Of a DNA stretch of 11,059 bases, positions 7,655-11,059 are shown one piece after another. How positions within the stretch are numbered: position 1 is the first letter of the stretch; each line of letters starts with the position of its first letter. Source of the stretch: Paracoccaceae bacterium (GTDB lineage Bacteria; Pseudomonadota; Alphaproteobacteria; Rhodobacterales; Rhodobacteraceae). The position numbers and the translations under genes are program-made. The stretch is taken from the NCBI GenBank assembly GCA_027069385.1, contig JALXER010000354.1:1-11059 (forward strand), given 5' to 3'. The notes under the pieces are model-generated. The model had not been told where the DNA came from, did not search any database, and worked only from the letters and a program-made list of their open reading frames with translations.

Positions 7655-9338
7655 CGGGGAAACCCTTTCCCAGCGCTTCCATATTAATTTCATAAAGCCG
7701 CTGAGTGCCGCCCAGCGTTGGCACCCGGTAAACCTTGCTGGGCTTATTCGCGTATTCAACAATCACCCCGATTTCAACCAGCCCAGCGATGACAGAGCGG
7801 AAATCCAAACCATTCAGCAGGGTTTTGAGCGGTTCGGGCAGAAAGAAATAGGTATATTCCACCTCCTCAATATCAGCGTTCCCCTCAATCTTAAGAAAGC
7901 CTTGCCGGTTGGGCACCTGTATGCGGTCCGAGTTGCTCCACTTCCAGCGCTGGAAATTGGCAGAACCACCCAATTGTATTAGCTTCATCAATGCGCTGTT
8001 TGGCATCGGCTACTTCGCTGGAACCAATGCCGCCGCGTTCGCGCAACCAATCCTTGAAACAGCGTTGGGCGGCTAGAACGGCCTCACCGGTTTCCCAGCC
8101 GGTTACTCCCTCAGCCGTGGCCAGTTCCCCCGCCGCTGCTATTAGGGCAAAGCGATCTGCCACGCGGCTAACCTGCCCATCGGATCCGTTTGGCACTTCG
8201 GATTTAACAAACTGGCTGCGCAGTTTGGCAATTTGGGTGCGGGCAGCCTCAGAATCGCTTGCAAGTACTTTTACCCATGCCCGCGCTGCCGTGCCGTAGT
8301 ATTTGCCTATCGCAAGGCTAAGGTCTTGGGCAAAGCTGGCCGGGTCTGCGGCCCCGTGAGTATCCTCAAACAACCCCATTTCTGCGCCAGCATCGGCCCG
8401 TATGTCAATCACCCGCACCCCCATGCCCGCCGCCATGCGCTGCCCGCCTTCCTTGATCTTGTCAGCCAGCCCAATTTCGCCATTCGAGAGAAACAACACC
8501 CGCCATTCTTTGCTTTTGCGCGCCTGCCCTTCACGCCCAGCGCGGGCCTTGCCCTTTCCATTGGCCAGCATATAGGCCACTTGCCCCGCCGCCTTCGGGT
8601 CAATCTGGGCCAGCTCATCGAGCGCAAGCAACGCATCACAGGAAAGCTCGGCCACGCTTTCCAGCGCGTTATCTGTGGCCCGCCATTGGCGCACGTAACC
8701 GCGCAGGCCACCGCCTTAGCGGCCACCTCGGCTTGCCATTCCGGCAGGGTACCAGCCACGTTAAAGGCATGATCTTGCCGCTCCCCGTTTTGCAAAATCA
8801 CCAGCTCCGAATCGGCGCTGGGGCCTATGGCTTCATCGGGGAAAACAAAAGTGTTGCCATGCCAGCCAATGCGGGAAGCCGAGCGCACCTTTTGCTCTGG
8901 CTCGGCACTGGCCAGATATTCCAGCAACCAGTTGCGTGATTCGCGCCCCGTGGCCAGTTCAAAGCCAAAATCGGCCAACTCATTGCGCAGCGCCTCACCC
9001 GTGCCCATTAGCAGGGCGCTGGGCATGTTCCAAAGGTGGCGCGTGCCGTCACGGTCTACAATCTCAAGCCAGCGGCCCCAGCCCTCGCCTTCCTCGTTTC
9101 GGGTGAAGGCCAAAACGTGCAACTCCGAGCCAAAGCGTTGCCATTTTTTGCCCGTGGTGCCGTCTGCTTTATCATAGGTTACTTGCCGCCAAAGCCCGCT
9201 TTCATCAACCTTGAAAGGGAAAGCCTTGGACGGTTTGCGGGTGGCGGGTTTGCCTTGCCCAGCGCCCGCGCCCTTTTTTGCTTTGGCCTTTTTAACCGCG
9301 CCTTTCACCTGCGCCTCTATCTGTTTTTCACCGCTCAT
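7644..9338 (-). pseudogene. DUF927-type ATPase/helicase gene, broken twice
   Basis: Three frames together cover one DUF927 protein. Part 1 (9338 to about 8700) has a basic Lys/Ala N-terminus and then the DUF927 region (LEIVDRDGTRHLW, GWHGNTFVFPDE, TLPEWQAEV), ending at about residue 214. Part 2, in another frame (about 8703 to 7978), resumes with YVRQWRATDNALE, Walker B LLALDE, MLANGKGKARAG and LFLSNGEIGLAD. Part 3 (about 7970-7644), in a third frame, holds the C-terminal FQRW...DRIQVPNRQGF...YFFLPE. Between parts 1 and 2 the family normally has about 50 residues with Walker A (GxSxxGKT), and these are missing here. So a deletion near 8700, not just a base error, inactivated the gene; the second shift (7950-7980) could be a single-base change. 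The start ATG overlaps the TOPRIM gene stop (ATGA). The intact product would be the replicative ATPase of the island. Confidence 0.85.
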
Positions 9339-10237
9339 TTTTTGCCCCGCAATACGTCATTAAAATCATCGCCCGCGTTGGGCGGGTGAATGATCGAGAC
9401 CACGCGGCCCTCGGCTTCAAGCTGCCCAGCCTTAGACTCGGCGGCGCTAAGTCCGGCTTCATCGTTATCGGCGCAGATTATCACCACCTCGGCCACGGGT
9501 GGCGGGGGCAGCATCAAGCCCTTTAGCCCGCTGGTGCTCAAGGTGGCCCATACGGTCAGGCGGGAAGCGCGCGCCACGGAAAGGGCGGTTTCAATGCCCT
9601 CGGCCAAGGCAATGATGGGACCGTCAGGGCCAAAGCGCACCGCGCCGCCAGCACTCGGCCCGAGCATCATTTTATTGGGGGTTACATCGGCCTTGCCGGA
9701 CCCGTCAGGGCGCAGATAGGTGCGGTGTATCCCGAGCGCCCGCCCATTGGGTCCGCGTATCTGGGCGATTATGGCGGGCATGTGCTTGCCGCTCGGGCTA
9801 TGCAAAAGATTACCATGAAAGCGAAGGGTGTTTTTGATCTTGCCAAAGCGCAGCCCTTCAATCCCGCGCACCTCGGCCAGATAGGTTTCCGCTATGGTGC
9901 CTTCGCAGGTGCGAGCCTCGTTGAATATCCCCTTGCACATGGCGAGGCGCTGGGCCTGCTTTTGGTGCTCTTGCTGCCTGCGCCGCGCCGCCTCGGCAGG
10001 GTCAGGCGGTGCCGCCTGTTGCCCTCGGCCTTCGATAAAGCCTTGGGCTTGCAGGTAAGGGAACACCGCGCAACCGCTTTTTTGGCAGCACACAAGCAGC
10101 CGCCCGTTTTGCCACGTTATGGATACTGCATTCTGATCCCGCCGCCCCTCGGTCTGGCAGATAGGGCAAGGGGCGTTCCCGCCCGAGCCGCGCCAAACAC
10201 CATGAAGGGCAAGGGTGAGGGTTTGGGCTTCATTCAT
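9335..10237 (-). CDS. Zinc-finger/TOPRIM primase-like protein
   Basis: 300 residues from the ATG at 10237, which has AGGAGG nine bases upstream; a longer frame lacks this support. At the N-terminus, C24-P-I-C27 with C50/C51 and C56 makes a CHC2/P4-type DNA-primase zinc finger. Then comes a Gln/Arg-rich linker (about 72-98). A KADVTPNKMMLGPSAGGAV segment (about 182-200) leads into the TOPRIM domain: E213 in LAEGIETALS, D257-x-D259 in ADNDEAG, and D290-D-F-N-D near the end. This is the arrangement of Toprim_3 primase-type proteins of islands and phages, which prime DNA synthesis together with a DUF927 or P4-type helicase. It overlaps its upstream neighbour by 8 bases and the downstream DUF927 gene by 4. 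Confidence 0.88.
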   Translation of the reverse strand: MNEAQTLTLALHGVWRGSGGNAPCPICQTEGRRDQNAVSITWQNGRLLVCCQKSGCAVFPYLQAQGFIEGRGQQAAPPDPAEAARRRQQEHQKQAQRLAMCKGIFNEARTCEGTIAETYLAEVRGIEGLRFGKIKNTLRFHGNLLHSPSGKHMPAIIAQIRGPNGRALGIHRTYLRPDGSGKADVTPNKMMLGPSAGGAVRFGPDGPIIALAEGIETALSVARASRLTVWATLSTSGLKGLMLPPPPVAEVVIICADNDEAGLSAAESKAGQLEAEGRVVSIIHPPNAGDDFNDVLRGKK

Positions 10238-10655
10238 CGCCTTTGCCCTCCTGCCCGATTTGCGCAGCGATTGAATCGCAAGTGTCTTGAATGGCAATAG
10301 CCGTTTGGCTCACAAAAAGCCGCTGGTTATCCGAGCCGCCTTGCATCTGGATTTGAAGTGACTTCAGGTGCTCAATGGCATAATTACCGATTGCGCCAAG
10401 CTGAAAGTGCACAGACGCCAAACCACCGTCTATATGCTCACTTTCTGTTTCCATCTGGCGGCAAATTCCAAGGCAATAAGCCTGGAAGGCAAGGCCCAAA
10501 GTCTCGGCCCGCACCCGCCAAATTCCGCCCTTATCTTCTTTGAAGGGCAACCCTTGAAGAGATTGCATGGTCATATAGCCCAGCCCGGCAATTTGAGCGG
10601 CAAGCGATTCAACGGTACGGCGGTGGGTGATCTGTCCTTGTGTTTCACCGCCCAT
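10230..10655 (-). CDS. Unknown 141-aa island protein
   Basis: The ATG at 10655 shares one base with the AlpA-like stop (TGATG), and GGGGG lies about eight bases upstream; translational coupling is clear. The protein is soluble and mixed, with helices around TVESLAAQIAGLGYMTMQSL and YCLGICRQMETESEHIDGG and an acidic end GQEGKGDE. No motif I know is present. Its place between the regulator and the primase, fully coupled on both sides (8-base overlap with the primase gene), suggests an accessory role in replication or excision control; this is inference. Confidence 0.7.
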   Translation of the reverse strand: MGGETQGQITHRRTVESLAAQIAGLGYMTMQSLQGLPFKEDKGGIWRVRAETLGLAFQAYCLGICRQMETESEHIDGGLASVHFQLGAIGNYAIEHLKSLQIQMQGGSDNQRLFVSQTAIAIQDTCDSIAAQIGQEGKGDE

Positions 10656-10867
10656 CACGCCACCCCCTGAGAGGTGGAGCCAACACGCTGCGCGTCGATC
10701 CATTGGCGCAGATCGGCAACGCGGTAGCGAACAGAACGGCCGATTTTTATCATTGGTGGCCCGTCACCTTTTACGGCGGCAACTTCCAAATACCGCTGGC
10801 TCAGGCCAAAGGTGGTATGCACCTCGCTCCTGCTCAACAGGCGATCATCATTTAAGTGTTCTTGCAT
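10655..10867 (-). CDS. AlpA-like / excisionase-type HTH protein
   Basis: 70 residues from the ATG at 10867, which has GGAG seven bases upstream; an ATG at 10882 in the same frame would place this ribosome binding site inside the gene. The winged HTH of the MerR/AlpA type is visible: LLSRSEVHTTFGLSQRYLEV, then GPPMIKIGRSVRYRVADLRQWI, with a typical aromatic/Trp close. AlpA proteins activate integrase or excision genes of P4-like and other islands. Here it is the first gene of the primase operon, coupled to the next by TGATG. The region upstream (10868-10964) shows no clear promoter consensus. Confidence 0.85.
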   Translation of the reverse strand: MQEHLNDDRLLSRSEVHTTFGLSQRYLEVAAVKGDGPPMIKIGRSVRYRVADLRQWIDAQRVGSTSQGVA

Positions 10868-10964
10868 AGCGTTGCTCCACATAGGTTAAAACTATGGGGA
10901 GCATGCCAAACGAAAAATTGGTCCGTCTAGCGGGGGTAATTAATTGGTTTGGGGTACTAAACCA

Positions 10965-10984
10965 CTACCGGCTTGCGCCGGTAG
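10965..10984. repeat. Perfect hairpin at the transposase end
   Basis: CTACCGGC-ttgc-GCCGGTAG is a perfect 8-bp stem with a 4-base loop. It contains the TAG stop of the transposase gene. IS200/IS605 elements carry such subterminal hairpins, which TnpA binds as single-stranded DNA near its cleavage sites. Confidence 0.6.
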
Positions 10985-11059
10985 GATTTTGGATATGATT
11001 TTCCAGGTACTGAAGTACGATGTCTTGCGTAATCGCGCCGTTGGTGGTCGAAAAATACC
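10965..11059 (-). CDS. IS200/IS605-type transposase TnpA, C-terminal end (partial)
   Basis: The frame enters from the right edge and ends TAG at 10967-10965. The 30 residues (YFSTTNGAITQDIVLQYLEN, then HIQNPTGASR) match the end of single-stranded-DNA Y1 transposases, for example the family pattern C/Y-F-x-S-T-x-G-x...V-x-Q-Y-I-E-N known from IS608. The catalytic HuH and Tyr would lie outside the window. Its end falls within a hairpin that fits the IS terminal structure. The rest of the element is not visible; the call rests on a short but characteristic segment. Confidence 0.7.
   Translation of the reverse strand, partial: YFSTTNGAITQDIVLQYLENHIQNPTGASR

Larger units (their letters stand above)
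5106..11059. mobile_element. Integrated genomic island / phage-satellite-like element (left part)
   Basis: The DNA from the tRNA to the right edge carries a gene set typical of small integrated elements: AlpA-like regulator, zinc-finger/TOPRIM primase-like protein, DUF927 ATPase, a divergent Xre-type control region, many short unknown genes overlapping by 1-11 bases, and an iteron-like array. No integrase, capsid, portal or conjugation gene is seen; the integrase may lie to the right of the window or may be lost. The right boundary is not in the window. Naming it a phage satellite rather than another type of island is inference. Confidence 0.6.

Noticed and set aside
7950..8703. Programmed ribosomal frameshifts in the DUF927 gene
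   Set aside because: At the first break a whole domain segment including Walker A is absent, and no slippery heptamer with a downstream structure is evident; deletion is the simpler reading.
10965..10984. Hairpin as an intrinsic terminator
   Set aside because: No T-run follows on either strand, and it contains transposase codons; an IS-end hairpin fits better.

Overview
The window looks like chromosome of a Rhodobacterales-type alphaproteobacterium. The evidence is a GC-rich backbone, a canonical 719-residue UvrB, an NDUFS4-like accessory subunit of respiratory complex I (typical of Alphaproteobacteria), and an intergenic palindrome cluster of the style common in that group. The organism call is an inference from gene content; no marker gene such as 16S rRNA is present.

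Left half (1 to about 5105) is core chromosome. On the minus strand lie a small exported lipoprotein with a JAMM-like metal-binding motif (36-644), a 670-base gap packed with hairpins (645-1310), uvrB (1311-3470), and a ten-helix inner-membrane protein whose end overlaps the uvrB start by 4 bases. On the plus strand lie the complex I subunit (4713-5024) and, four bases after its stop, tRNA-Arg(UCU) (5029-5105).

Right half (5106 to the end) reads as an integrated element at the 3' end of the tRNA, either a phage-satellite-like or a replicating genomic island. From the tRNA outward it holds: an AT-rich stretch of about 1.1 kb with an array of TGTAACAG/CGTAAC octamers (possible replication origin or operator array); a divergent control region (6784-6878) with a near-perfect sigma-70 promoter buried in palindromes, which separates two small leftward genes from a rightward Xre-type regulator plus a zinc-ribbon membrane protein; a convergent hairpin cluster (7322-7415); and a tightly coupled leftward operon that in transcription order is AlpA-like HTH protein, unknown 141-aa protein, zinc-finger/TOPRIM primase-like protein, DUF927-type ATPase/helicase, and a small protein. 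At the right edge is the 3' end of an IS200/IS605-type transposase gene with a terminal hairpin.

The most notable point is that the DUF927 ATPase gene is broken. A deletion has removed the part of the ATPase domain that should carry Walker A and shifted the frame, and a second frameshift separates the C-terminal part. Walker B and the following motif survive. No integrase and no second attachment site are visible, so the element is either incomplete in this window (continuing to the right) or decaying. Its replication function, as encoded here, is probably lost.
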